A stretch of 64,000 nt of DNA from Candidatus Heimdallarchaeota archaeon (GTDB lineage Archaea > Asgardarchaeota > Heimdallarchaeia > JABLTI01): the NCBI GenBank assembly GCA_019056785.1, contig DXJV01000006.1, positions 1 to 64,000 on the forward strand, given 5' to 3'. The notes beneath the pieces were generated by a model. That model did not search any database. It was not told the origin of the DNA and saw nothing but the letters and a program-made list of their open reading frames with translations. This document shows positions 38,420-48,476 of the stretch, in pieces; position 1 is the first letter of the stretch, and every line of letters starts with the position of its first letter. A program made the position numbers and the translations under genes.

Positions 38420-39148
38420 ATGCCGGTGTTAAATAAAGATAAATTGGCTAGGTTAATATCCTATTGCATTGGGAGCACAGTTCCAAAGACTGACCCATTG
38501 GTTGTTGCAGTTGAGTCCGAAGGGAGAAAGAATAAATATGCCTTTATGGGTGCGTTTACTTTGCGGGGACTTGATATGGACCGTGTTATTGCATTGACGC
38601 TCCCGAAGAAAGCCTCACCGGATGGCTTACTCCATTATCTCTTTATCTGGGTTTCCAATGAAAATGCTTCGGTGAATAACGAAAAGGCTTATGCCACTCT
38701 CCAGATTAAATCTATTGAGCCCACTCAGTTTTCCCTTCGTGGCTCCCCAGATGATTTTGTTAAAGTTTTAGGCGAAAGCTCGATGATTCAGAGCATCCTG
38801 GTCGACCTGGTGGATGATTTACGATGTTTAGAAGGATTTACCATTTATAATCGAGAGGGCTCACAAAAAGATGCCGTTGTGCAGATTCCTAAAGAACTTA
38901 TAACTACACGTTTTATTGTTCAAACAAGGATCGCTGAGGAAGCGACAAATCCCACGGGAGGAAAATTGGAACGAATGGAAATGGCTTTGCCTCAATTAAT
39001 TGACTTGGCAAATTACTCGATCATGACCGGTCTTAAAATGTTTGGGCCTATGGATGACTTTTCCAATTTCTGCCCAGCGTGCGGCAAAAAACTTCCACAT
39101 GGCAAGAATAAATTCTGCGTTAATTGTGGTGCTAAACTCCAGGAATAA
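38420..39148 (+). CDS. zinc-ribbon-containing hypothetical protein
   Basis: C-terminal CPACGKKL..CVNCGAKL. Confidence 0.55.
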   Translation: MPVLNKDKLARLISYCIGSTVPKTDPLVVAVESEGRKNKYAFMGAFTLRGLDMDRVIALTLPKKASPDGLLHYLFIWVSNENASVNNEKAYATLQIKSIEPTQFSLRGSPDDFVKVLGESSMIQSILVDLVDDLRCLEGFTIYNREGSQKDAVVQIPKELITTRFIVQTRIAEEATNPTGGKLERMEMALPQLIDLANYSIMTGLKMFGPMDDFSNFCPACGKKLPHGKNKFCVNCGAKLQE

Positions 39149-39313
39149 TTACCCTCTTCATCTTTTATTGCAAATTTGTTTTTTTATCCCTTCTCTTTCA
39201 TTAGTCAGTTTACAAATCAAAACAAATGGGTTGTTTGGCAATTGAGATTATTATCGCAAATTACTTAAGCTCTTCCCCCTCATTTTTATTTACTGCTTAA
39301 AGGAAGAATTGGA

Positions 39314-41266
39314 TTGCCAATGCTTTTTGACTTGTTGGATATCTCTGCTAATGGGAAATACGCCAAAGTTGTTATTAATGATACTTCCTTAGTGTTCCCA
39401 ACTCTTCTGACCCTCACTTCAACGAAGGAAAATGACATAAATTGGCTTCTCGGGGACTCGGGCAAAACATTAAGCATAAATCTCCCACCAAGTAGCTTAA
39501 CTCAAGAGGTGTCCAATAAGAAGACAACAATTCAATTTGTTGCCAACATCTTAATGCACGAGCCACTTCAAGTTAGTTTTGTTTTAAATAATTTACAGAA
39601 AACAACTGCCCTCATTGCTGATAGGCTTAAAATTGTCCCCCCAGAAAATGCGCTGGTTATGCTACAGCCTAATATCAATCCTGAAATATTGGATGCTGTT
39701 ACAAAAACCATAACAAAATACAAGATTCGGCATGTGGGTATAACAAACTTTACCCCATTATTAAACACCCCCCGTAAAGCTTTGGAATTTATACTCCGGT
39801 TGCGACAACTACTGCCTCTTGATACCTTACTCTATCTATTTTCACCTGTTCCCCATACTGTTGTCCCTATTCTGAGCTATTGTGGGGTGGATGCATTTAA
39901 TAGTGGGTACGTTTGGTTAGCCACAAAATCGGGCTTATATTTAACAGCAGCGGGAGCTTTACCGCTTACTCAGCTCTCTGAGAAAATTTGCTCTTGCAAA
40001 ATTTGTGCTGACTTGCCTATTTCTGACTTACAAAAGGCTCTCCTGGAAAACAATGCCGCCGGGCTTGATGAGCACAATATGCTTATTTATCAAGCTAAAG
40101 TTCGGGAGGTTAGGTATGCACTCAAGCAAAAAGACCTGCGAAGCTATGTTGAGCAAAATCTCTTTGATACTTTTACTGCAACTGCTTTGCGGCTGCTGGA
40201 TAGTTCATGGACTGACATGCTCATCTCCAGAACTGCCACTTGGTTATCAACACCCATATATCACCTAACACCCCTGAGTTATTATCGTCCTGCAGTGCAG
40301 GCCTTTCAAAGAAGGGTTAGGGAACGATTTGACATATTGCCGTACAAAAAAATTGTTGTTATTTTCCCGTGTTCTGCTCGAAAGCCTTATTCTTTCTCAA
40401 AAAGCCATCGAAAATTCCTCGAGGTTATTAACAGCTTGCCAAAAGATAAACAAGCCTATATTCAACAATTGATTCTAACTTCGCCATTGGGTGTTATCCC
40501 TCGTGAGCTTGAATTGGTCTATCCTGCAGCACATTATGACATTCCGGTAACAGGTTTATGGTCAGAAGAAGAAAAGGCTATAGCCGTTCAACAATTAACT
40601 TCCGTTCTTTTAAAAGCTCGGAAACAAAAACCAATTGTCATTGCTCATGTGAGTGATGAATATTTAACCCTTTGTCAAGAAGCAGAACAGAAATTAAAAA
40701 CAACTTTTGTTTACACTGCTGCAGGCAGTAAACCAACGGCATTTCAAGCTTTGGCTAATTTGAAAAAAACATTACTTGCCAAAATAGCAGATTCACCCCC
40801 CCATCAATATAATAAGGACCTGGAGTTTGTTCGTGCTTTAAGCGATTATCAATTCGGCTTGGGAATTGGTGAAAAATTATTTCCGGAGCCGGTAACGTTG
40901 AAGCAAAAACCCAACCAGAATATTTTTCTTTTCAAAGGGAAGAATCGTATTGGTGTTATCCATCACAGAACAGGACAACTGATGCTAACAGTACCTATGG
41001 GTATGGCCCTCGCGAAACAGAAGAAATATTATTTAAAATTACATGGAGAGGAGTTAAAGGGTTCGACCATCTTTGCTGTTGGTGTTTTTGAAGCTGATCC
41101 TGAGATCCGTCCTTCAGATGGGGTTGTTATTTTAAACGAAAAAGATGAGTTGCTTGGTGTTGGGGTGGCTTCGCTCTCGGGAAGCGATATGGTATCCATG
41201 TCCTCTGGTAGAGCAGCAAAAGTAAAAACAAAGGTGAAATCCTTAACGAAAGCCCATTCAGGATGA
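39314..41266 (+). CDS. arcS: archaeosine synthase, TGT-like with PUA
   Basis: 'FPCSARKPYSFSKSH' motif; paired with RaSEA-like gene. Confidence 0.88.
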   Translation: MPMLFDLLDISANGKYAKVVINDTSLVFPTLLTLTSTKENDINWLLGDSGKTLSINLPPSSLTQEVSNKKTTIQFVANILMHEPLQVSFVLNNLQKTTALIADRLKIVPPENALVMLQPNINPEILDAVTKTITKYKIRHVGITNFTPLLNTPRKALEFILRLRQLLPLDTLLYLFSPVPHTVVPILSYCGVDAFNSGYVWLATKSGLYLTAAGALPLTQLSEKICSCKICADLPISDLQKALLENNAAGLDEHNMLIYQAKVREVRYALKQKDLRSYVEQNLFDTFTATALRLLDSSWTDMLISRTATWLSTPIYHLTPLSYYRPAVQAFQRRVRERFDILPYKKIVVIFPCSARKPYSFSKSHRKFLEVINSLPKDKQAYIQQLILTSPLGVIPRELELVYPAAHYDIPVTGLWSEEEKAIAVQQLTSVLLKARKQKPIVIAHVSDEYLTLCQEAEQKLKTTFVYTAAGSKPTAFQALANLKKTLLAKIADSPPHQYNKDLEFVRALSDYQFGLGIGEKLFPEPVTLKQKPNQNIFLFKGKNRIGVIHHRTGQLMLTVPMGMALAKQKKYYLKLHGEELKGSTIFAVGVFEADPEIRPSDGVVILNEKDELLGVGVASLSGSDMVSMSSGRAAKVKTKVKSLTKAHSG

Positions 41267-41272
41267 ATTGCC

Positions 41273-42388
41273 ATGGAACGACCTGTTGGAATGTTCAGCC
41301 CACAAATTTACCAAATCAGAAAAACGGCTCTTATAAGCAGAAAGGCTTTTGCAGCCGATAAGTTTATCGCTTCATGGATTGAGAAGGAGCGTCTTTTAAC
41401 AGGCATTGGCAACGCCCTTGTTGTTATCCTTAACTCTCCTGGTTGCCAGTGGGGTTTGGGCTCTGAAGGAGGTTGCAGCATGTGTGGCTATTCAAATGAG
41501 ACAAGTGAGGGGATTACTGCTGAAAACCTTGTAGCACAATTTACACAAGCACTTCAAGCAAATGCCGGGAAAAAATTCCAAAGTGTCAAGATCTTTAATG
41601 CTGGTAGTTTTTTAGATGAAAAGGAAATTCCCCGCACAGCCCAAGAAGTTATTTTCAGACACATCAGTGAAATCCCTTTTGTTCAAGAAATAGTTATTGA
41701 ATCTCGGCCGGAGTTTGTTACTGCATCGGCGCTCAAACGATTAACAACCATTTTACAACCCGAACAAATCCTCGAGGTTGGTATTGGTCTGGAATCAAGT
41801 TCAGATCAAATTCGCATTCATAATATTAACAAGGGTTTTTTATTTGCTGACTTCCAAAAAGCAGTGGCAATCGCATTAGCTCAAAAAGTACGCGTCAAAA
41901 CATACTTGCTCTTAAAACCCCCCTTTTTAACAGAAAAGGAAGCAATCGCCGACGCTATCCAATCAGCAATTGATGCCATTAAAGCTGGCTCACGGTCCAT
42001 ATCAATAAATCCTGTGAATATTCAAACCGGCACATTGGTTTCAGTTCTATGGAAAGCGGGGCTTTATCGTTCTCCGTGGTTTTGGAGTTTGAAAACAGTG
42101 ATTCAAACCCTATGGAAAAGAATAGCCGAAGAAAATCTCACGGCAAGTGTTGATCGCATTGTTTCGGACCCCTCCGGTGCGGGAACACAGAAAGGCATTC
42201 ACAATTGCCGTCTTTGCAATAGAACTGCCAGCAAACTCGTGAAGGAATATTCCCTCCAACAAGACCCCGCAATCCTGAATGAGTTGCACTGCAGCTGCCA
42301 TTCGCTCTGGAAGGAACTCCTCGAGCAAGAAGAAGCAACACGTGACTTTTCACTTCATTTCTTTGAACGTTCAATTAACCAAAACTAA
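41273..42388 (+). CDS. raSEA: archaeosine biosynthesis radical SAM protein (RaSEA)
   Basis: 'WGLGSEGGCSMCGYSNET' and location 6 bp after arcS. Confidence 0.85.
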   Translation: MERPVGMFSPQIYQIRKTALISRKAFAADKFIASWIEKERLLTGIGNALVVILNSPGCQWGLGSEGGCSMCGYSNETSEGITAENLVAQFTQALQANAGKKFQSVKIFNAGSFLDEKEIPRTAQEVIFRHISEIPFVQEIVIESRPEFVTASALKRLTTILQPEQILEVGIGLESSSDQIRIHNINKGFLFADFQKAVAIALAQKVRVKTYLLLKPPFLTEKEAIADAIQSAIDAIKAGSRSISINPVNIQTGTLVSVLWKAGLYRSPWFWSLKTVIQTLWKRIAEENLTASVDRIVSDPSGAGTQKGIHNCRLCNRTASKLVKEYSLQQDPAILNELHCSCHSLWKELLEQEEATRDFSLHFFERSINQN

Positions 42389-42456
42389 TCAGAGACTGAA
42401 ATAACCTTTTTAACGAAAAATAGAAAGGTTTTATTGAAGGTCCAGACATTCAAACG

Positions 42457-43065
42457 GTGGGAACAATCATTAAACTCAAAATCCTTGACTTTAACGAAAA
42501 ACATTCTTATGACGGCTCGCAGATCAAACCCCTGTGGGCCCTGAGCACGCTTAAGCTAAGTGGTAATTCTATTGTAGTGTTTCGCGGAGCTATGCGCATT
42601 GAGCAGTCAGAAATGGTCGATGCTCAAGATATTGTTCGCGAACAAGCTTTGGCTGACATTCTTATATCCGGTGATGATTGTATTCATTTTATCATCGAGA
42701 TGTTTGACACACAACCCGCAAGTCTCAAGCTTGCTTACCATCGTTTGCATCTCTTGGCCCATATTGCTCAAAAGGTAATTGAAGAAACCGCCGGGGTTAA
42801 GTTAGAGAAAAAGGGAACTGACCTTTATTGCGAGAAACGAAAATTAAATGTTGGAATTGCCACTTGTGCAAACAATTCAGCAAAAATCCATTTCGGATTA
42901 AATGTCGTTTCTTCCGGCGTCCCAAAACACGTTCAAGCAGTTGGTTTAAACGAATTGACAGATAAACCTCTCAAACTCGAGGAAATAGGAAAGAAGATTG
43001 CTGAAGAGTTTATAATTGAAATAGACCAGATTGAAAACGACATTGTTAAAACGAGGACTTTTTAA
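42457..43065 (+). CDS. DUF366 family protein
   Basis: 'HSYDGSQIKPLWALSTLKLSGNSIVVFRGAMRI'. Confidence 0.7.
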   Translation: MGTIIKLKILDFNEKHSYDGSQIKPLWALSTLKLSGNSIVVFRGAMRIEQSEMVDAQDIVREQALADILISGDDCIHFIIEMFDTQPASLKLAYHRLHLLAHIAQKVIEETAGVKLEKKGTDLYCEKRKLNVGIATCANNSAKIHFGLNVVSSGVPKHVQAVGLNELTDKPLKLEEIGKKIAEEFIIEIDQIENDIVKTRTF

Positions 43066-43075
43066 TGGAGTTGTT

Positions 43076-43537
43076 ATGACCATGCCTTTTGAAATTGATT
43101 TTGAAGATGTTCGTATCGGCTTTGCTTCAGCTCATTTTATTGTCGGACACGACAAGTGTGGACATCTACATGGCCATAACTATTTTGTGAGGGTTAATAT
43201 TAAAGGCACATTAAACGAGGAGCATATGATCCTCGATTATGGTATTTTAAAAGATGTCTTGCGCAAATTGGTGAAGCCTTTTGATCATCATCTCCTCGTT
43301 CCCACAAAAGCTCAGGGATTGCAACTAGCTGAGAAAGAGGATGCTTTGGAAATTATATCCTGCGGGAAGCGTTATTTAATCCCTAAAGAAGATGTCTTCT
43401 TACTCCCCCTCGAAGCAACAACGGCAGAAGAGCTGGCGAAATATTTTCATCAAGAACTGAAAAGCCTTTGGCCCTCTTTCCATTTCAAGGTTTCTGTGGA
43501 AGAAACCCCCGGCGCAAGTGCCACATATTATGAGTGA
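43076..43537 (+). CDS. queD: 6-carboxytetrahydropterin synthase-like (QueD/PTPS)
   Basis: 'FASAHFIVGHDKCGHLHGHNYFVRV' (CxxxHGH); beside archaeosine genes. Confidence 0.8.
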   Translation: MTMPFEIDFEDVRIGFASAHFIVGHDKCGHLHGHNYFVRVNIKGTLNEEHMILDYGILKDVLRKLVKPFDHHLLVPTKAQGLQLAEKEDALEIISCGKRYLIPKEDVFLLPLEATTAEELAKYFHQELKSLWPSFHFKVSVEETPGASATYYE

Positions 43538-43619
43538 GATCTTCTTTTTCTTTCTTAACAAAGAACTTTAATTCTCAGTAAACGAAATACTAGCTATTAT
43601 CCTATAGGAGTAACTCTCT

Positions 43620-44384
43620 TTGGAACTGTTCCCCTTAAGTACCCCTCTTGTGACAACAAATGATGACTTATTTGAGATTATTTTACAAGCGCTAAAGAAG
43701 GCCAATATCCATTTGCAAGAAGGCGATGTTCTTACAATTGCGACTAAAATAGTAAGTATCACCTCTGGATTGCTTATTAAAAAAGATGACATTGTTGTCT
43801 CTGAAGAAGCAAAAAAGTATGCGGAAATAACTCGCCTCGCCCCTGAATTCATGGAGGTGGCGATTCGGGAATCTGATGAGGTCCTCGGTGCTTGCTATGG
43901 TGCTTTGCTAACCCGCAAAAATGGGAACATGATGCCAAACGCCGGAGCTGACCAGAGCAATGCTCCAGAAGGAACGATCATCATTCTCCCTCCCAACCCC
44001 TCTGAAATTGCTCATCAAATCCGCGCACAGTTAGAAGAGCATTTCCACTGTCGAATTGGCGTCATCATTGGTGACAGCCGTGTGCAACCATTGCGACGCG
44101 GCACCAGCGGGCTTGCATTGGGTGTTTCTGGTTTTGTCCCAGTTATTGATGATCGTGGTCGAAAGGATTTATATGGAAGAGAAATGCGCATCACTCGTCG
44201 GGCAATTGCAGATAATTTGATGTCTGCAGCAGAAATTCTGTCCGGTGAAGTAGATGAAAAGATCCCTCTCGTTCTTATCCGGGGTGCGCCCATTATTTTG
44301 ACCGAAGAGGATCTAACTGCAACAATGTCTATTGATCCAAGTGAATGCATGTATTTCAGCACGTTTCTGGCCAAAAAAAACTGA
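43620..44384 (+). CDS. cofE: coenzyme F420-0:L-glutamate ligase
   Basis: 'LQEGDVLTIATKIVSITSG', 'GADQSNAPEGTIIILPPNPS', 'VIIGDSRVQPLRRGTSGLALG'. Confidence 0.93.
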   Translation: MELFPLSTPLVTTNDDLFEIILQALKKANIHLQEGDVLTIATKIVSITSGLLIKKDDIVVSEEAKKYAEITRLAPEFMEVAIRESDEVLGACYGALLTRKNGNMMPNAGADQSNAPEGTIIILPPNPSEIAHQIRAQLEEHFHCRIGVIIGDSRVQPLRRGTSGLALGVSGFVPVIDDRGRKDLYGREMRITRRAIADNLMSAAEILSGEVDEKIPLVLIRGAPIILTEEDLTATMSIDPSECMYFSTFLAKKN

Positions 44385-45095
44385 TTGGCCCAACACTTGT
44401 CAGGTGAAATACCTTTGGAGATAGCTTTTGTGGAAAAAGTAGCACGTATTATCCAAGAATTAGATAAACATTATGGCAAAAAAGTTTGGTCGCGTTGGCG
44501 TGAGCCTGTAGATGAATTAGTTAGAACAATTCTTTCTCAAAATACGACAGATAAAAACAGCCTTCGGGCTTTTGCAAATTTAAAAAAACGATTTGAAACA
44601 TGGGAAGAGCTCCTCCAAGCAGATGAAGAAGACATTATTCAAGAAATCAAATCTGGCGGCTTGGCAAACATCAAAGCAAGGAAGATTAAAGGCTGTCTGA
44701 CTGAAATAAAAAAAAGGGAAGGGCGGATTGACCTCGAGATTCTTGCAAAAAAGCCCGTGCCTGAAGCGCTCGATTATCTTCTCTCATTAGATGGTGTGGG
44801 ACCAAAGACAGCAGCTTGTGTCTTGATTTTCTCCTTTAATTCACCTATCCTCCCTGTTGATACCCACATCCATAGATTAAGCAATCGCTTAGGTATTGTC
44901 CAAACAAACTCGCGAGGGAAAACCCAGGAATTATTACAAAAAATCATCCCTGACAAAGACAAATACAGTTTCCATCTTAATCTTATAGAACATGGGCGAA
45001 AAGTCTGCAAGGCACAGAAGCCATTGTGTTTTGACTGTTTTCTCAGAGAACTATGCTCTTATTATCAGAATCTACAACCCGGCACCCCTAGTTAG
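44385..45095 (+). CDS. nth: endonuclease III-like DNA glycosylase with Fe-S cluster
   Basis: 'LDGVGPKTAACVLIFSFNSPILPVDTHIHRLSNRLG', C-terminal Cys cluster. Confidence 0.9.
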   Translation: MAQHLSGEIPLEIAFVEKVARIIQELDKHYGKKVWSRWREPVDELVRTILSQNTTDKNSLRAFANLKKRFETWEELLQADEEDIIQEIKSGGLANIKARKIKGCLTEIKKREGRIDLEILAKKPVPEALDYLLSLDGVGPKTAACVLIFSFNSPILPVDTHIHRLSNRLGIVQTNSRGKTQELLQKIIPDKDKYSFHLNLIEHGRKVCKAQKPLCFDCFLRELCSYYQNLQPGTPS

Positions 45096-45193
45096 TTAAA
45101 GATTACCACAACGAAAGGAAAGCTAATTAAGAATGAAAAAACCATATGTGTACAAATTTTATCTTATGTTGAAATCATCGGAAGGACACAAAA

Positions 45194-45691
45194 GTGTACT
45201 ATCAATCGCCCGTTTTAACTCTTCAAAAAATCACTTCGACAACATTTCTCAATTGGTTTTTGCCAGCGTTAGGGATCATCGCCGCAGTTTTAGTTGTGAT
45301 TTTCATCTGGCGGTATTTAAAACATAGCAACCAAGCTGGGAGAATTTCAGAATTCGACGAACGAGCTTTTAAAAAGATCGTAAAGGAGGAAAGTAGTCAC
45401 CAACTCCCCTTCTGCTCAGACTGTAATTTACCCATGAGACTTGAAACTACTTACAAGGATTTCCTCCATGACCAGGGCGAGTTTCTCATCTACCGGCTCA
45501 CATTAGAAGAAACGTTGACAAATCTTGTAAAAAGTGAACGTATAACCACTGATGATGAAAGCAAGATTCACCAGTTTTTTGATGAGCATCCCAACAGTAC
45601 TGAACATCTTTTCCGACGCTATAAATGTCCTAATTGTTCAAAAGTTGTTGTCCTTCCCTATTCGGTTGCAAAAGAACAGAAAAAGAGTTAG
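45194..45691 (+). CDS. single-TM zinc-ribbon protein
   Basis: N-terminal TM, CSDC..CPNC. Confidence 0.5.
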   Translation: MYYQSPVLTLQKITSTTFLNWFLPALGIIAAVLVVIFIWRYLKHSNQAGRISEFDERAFKKIVKEESSHQLPFCSDCNLPMRLETTYKDFLHDQGEFLIYRLTLEETLTNLVKSERITTDDESKIHQFFDEHPNSTEHLFRRYKCPNCSKVVVLPYSVAKEQKKS

Positions 45692-45770
45692 AAGCAAATT
45701 CACTCAATTACCGTAACAATTTTAACTCTTAGGGTTATCTGATAGCTGATTTCATTAAGGAGAAAAATAA

Positions 45771-46736
45771 ATGGATCCACTTTCAGTATTCTTTTTGTTA
45801 ATCCCAATTGGTCTGGCAGTCGGAATTTTTGCGGCAATCACTGGCTTGGGTGGGGGGGTTTTAATGGTCCCTATCATTTATCTGGGTATTTTTCTCTTGA
45901 CTAACCCTGCAGTGCCTGACCATTTGAAATATGCCACAACAATTTCCAGCACTGTTATAATTTTCACAGCAATTTCCGGTACAATCGCTTTCTCAATTCA
46001 GAAACGGATAGATTATCTTGTTGGGGTTCTTTGTGCACCCTTTACTATTACCGGAGCCTATCTTGGGAAATATACCCAAGCAATCATAGATGAGACATAT
46101 GTGTTAATCTTTTTTGCGATTTTATTGTTCCTAACAGCAGTGCGGATGTATTATAAAGTCATTAATTCAAGGCGAAAAGCAAAACAAGCTGCAAATTCTG
46201 CTGCGGCAAAGGAACAATCTGATGAGCTCAGCTCAACCAACAAAGCCGAGGAGCACAAAGAGGAACCAAATCGTTTTCTTAAGGCGCTGGACAAAATGAC
46301 CTTAAAACGAGTCGTCAGTGACAGATCCGATCAAGAATGGCGCTATGCCGCTCGCCTTTATCTCACGCCACTCGCCATTGTAGGTGGTTTTGTTGCAAGT
46401 ATGGCCGGTGTTGGTGGAGGGATAGTTATGGTTCCTATTTTACATATAATTATTGGTCTCCCCATTCATTTCTCCACGGCAACTTCTGTTTTCATTATGA
46501 TTTTCACAAAGACAACCACTGTTATTACCTCCTACACAAACTCTAATATTGTCACAGAGGGCATCTGGTGGCCATATGTTGCAGGCTTGGCTATCGGTAT
46601 AGTTGCAGGGGCTCAAATCGGTGCTCGGGTGGCTCGGAAAATTAAGGCTGACCCGTTGAAAATCATCTTCGCAACTGTGATTGTTCTCGTTAGTATCTGG
46701 ACCTTGGTGAATTGGCGGCTGGGAATAACTGGTTGA
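45771..46736 (+). CDS. TauE/SafE family sulfite/sulfonate exporter-like permease
   Basis: 'GLGGGVLMVPIIYL' and 'GVGGGIVMVPILHI' repeats. Confidence 0.9.
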   Translation: MDPLSVFFLLIPIGLAVGIFAAITGLGGGVLMVPIIYLGIFLLTNPAVPDHLKYATTISSTVIIFTAISGTIAFSIQKRIDYLVGVLCAPFTITGAYLGKYTQAIIDETYVLIFFAILLFLTAVRMYYKVINSRRKAKQAANSAAAKEQSDELSSTNKAEEHKEEPNRFLKALDKMTLKRVVSDRSDQEWRYAARLYLTPLAIVGGFVASMAGVGGGIVMVPILHIIIGLPIHFSTATSVFIMIFTKTTTVITSYTNSNIVTEGIWWPYVAGLAIGIVAGAQIGARVARKIKADPLKIIFATVIVLVSIWTLVNWRLGITG

Positions 46737-46852
46737 ACTATTCCCTTTTTCCTTTTAAGAAACAATTATTAACCAATAGCTATTTCTCAAAGAAATAGAC
46801 AATCCTTAATAGTAACAATTGAAATCGTAATGATAATGGATAGAATGGAAAA

Positions 46853-47272
46853 ATGGCTGAAGTCACGGATTTACACGTTTTGGCAAAAATGGCTCAGGGT
46901 TCGCCAAACGAAGAAGATGCCTTTGTAATTAGGAATGAAAATGGGGAAATTATAACTGTTGTACACAATCTCCGTGAGCTTGTAGATGCATTGTCAGATT
47001 TAAACGCTGAACAAATCTTCCCAAGCCTGTGCACTGAAGAGAATGGGGAGCTTGTCTGCTCTCTTGCACTCTGGGTTCACTATGTTTTAGGAGATGCGAT
47101 ACTCTCAGCAAAAATCTTTAATCTTGTTGAAGAATTCCGTGACGAACCAAAGAAGCTGAAAGTAGAAGTTTTCAATTTGTGTTTTAATCGCTTTTTAAAT
47201 TTCCTCGAGTTAATTGATCAAACAGAACCACTGGAACTATTTGGTGAGGAGGTTCTCCCAAGCGATTTATAA
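46853..47272 (+). CDS. hypothetical protein (DUF5752-like)
   Basis: 139 aa acidic helical; 'LALWVHYVLGDAILSAKI'. Confidence 0.45.
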   Translation: MAEVTDLHVLAKMAQGSPNEEDAFVIRNENGEIITVVHNLRELVDALSDLNAEQIFPSLCTEENGELVCSLALWVHYVLGDAILSAKIFNLVEEFRDEPKKLKVEVFNLCFNRFLNFLELIDQTEPLELFGEEVLPSDL

Positions 47273-47333
47273 AAGCCTTTGGCAAAACGATTATCAATCA
47301 TTTTGTTCAATAACCATTTAGTGAAAATCAAAT

Positions 47334-48473
47334 ATGCCTCATTTTCCTGTCCGCTCAGGAGCCTTCAAGGAATGCCAACTTTGTGGGCAACGGTCACTAG
47401 AGATTTCAGCTAAAATTGGTGTCTGTAAAACCTGTATTCTAACAAATTTCGAGAAAGCTAATGCAATTATTTCTCGCGTGCGCATAAAAGAACGGCAGAA
47501 ATATTCATTACCCCCCACAATCCCTAAAACAACAAAAGGGGTTGTTTGTGGTGATTGTGTTAATGCTTGTAAAATTGCTGAAGGGGAATTTGGTTATTGT
47601 AAATTGGTGACAAATGTTGCCGGTCAATTAGTACGCTTGGCCGGTGATGAAAATCGTGGGCTTTTTAGTTTTTATTATGACCCTTTGCCAACAAATTGTG
47701 TTGCTGAACCGTTTTGTGCTGGTTGTACCTCAAATGATTTCCCAACTTTCTCCTATAGCCGGGGTCCTGAAATTGGCTGGAATAATCTTGCTGTTTTTTA
47801 TCAAGCGTGCACTTATGATTGTTTGTTCTGCCAGAATTACCAATACCGAGAGGGGGTTACTGCTGCTACTTCTTTTCCTCCAAAGGTGCTTGTTAATGCC
47901 CTTAAAACGAACACGAGTTGTATTTGCTTTTTTGGGGGCGATCCAGCTGCACAAATTCGTCATTCAATAGCTGTGGCAAACCTGGCTCGTGAGAAAGCTC
48001 AAAAGCAAAAGCGGATTTTACGCATCTGTTGGGAGACAAACGGTTCCGCACGCCCAGCTTTAATGCGTGAGTGTGCTCAAATAGCTTTGCATTCTGGAGG
48101 AGTGATCAAAATAGACATTAAGGCTTTTTCTGATAAATTGAACATTGCTTTATGTGGTTCTAGTAATAGATTCAGTCTTTACAACTTAAAGGTCATTGGA
48201 AAACAAGTTCAGAAGCGCCCTGACCTTCCCTTGTTGGTGGTGAGCACCCTCCTCATCCCGGGCTATATAGATGTGGAAGAGGTTCGAAAACTGGCACAGT
48301 TTATTGTTGGAATTGACCCCACCATTCCCTTCTCATTGTTGGCATTTTACCCCACATTTATCATGAATGATTTACCAACGACATCGAAAAAACTCGCTTT
48401 TGATTGCCTGGCTGCAGCAAAGGAGGAGGGTTTATCCAATGTACATATTGGTAACATTCATCTTCTTCATTAG
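47334..48473 (+). CDS. radical SAM protein, PflA/AmmeMemoRadiSam-like
   Basis: 'YQACTYDCLFCQNYQYREG' CxxxCxxC plus N-terminal Cys-rich region. Confidence 0.85.
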   Translation: MPHFPVRSGAFKECQLCGQRSLEISAKIGVCKTCILTNFEKANAIISRVRIKERQKYSLPPTIPKTTKGVVCGDCVNACKIAEGEFGYCKLVTNVAGQLVRLAGDENRGLFSFYYDPLPTNCVAEPFCAGCTSNDFPTFSYSRGPEIGWNNLAVFYQACTYDCLFCQNYQYREGVTAATSFPPKVLVNALKTNTSCICFFGGDPAAQIRHSIAVANLAREKAQKQKRILRICWETNGSARPALMRECAQIALHSGGVIKIDIKAFSDKLNIALCGSSNRFSLYNLKVIGKQVQKRPDLPLLVVSTLLIPGYIDVEEVRKLAQFIVGIDPTIPFSLLAFYPTFIMNDLPTTSKKLAFDCLAAAKEEGLSNVHIGNIHLLH

Positions 48474-48476
48474 CTC

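Noticed and set aside
44015-44374. 119-aa antisense ORF in cofE
   Set aside because: Shadow ORF of conserved cofE
45133-45327. 64-aa ORF
   Set aside because: Alternative frame overlapping the better-supported 45194-45691 zinc-ribbon protein
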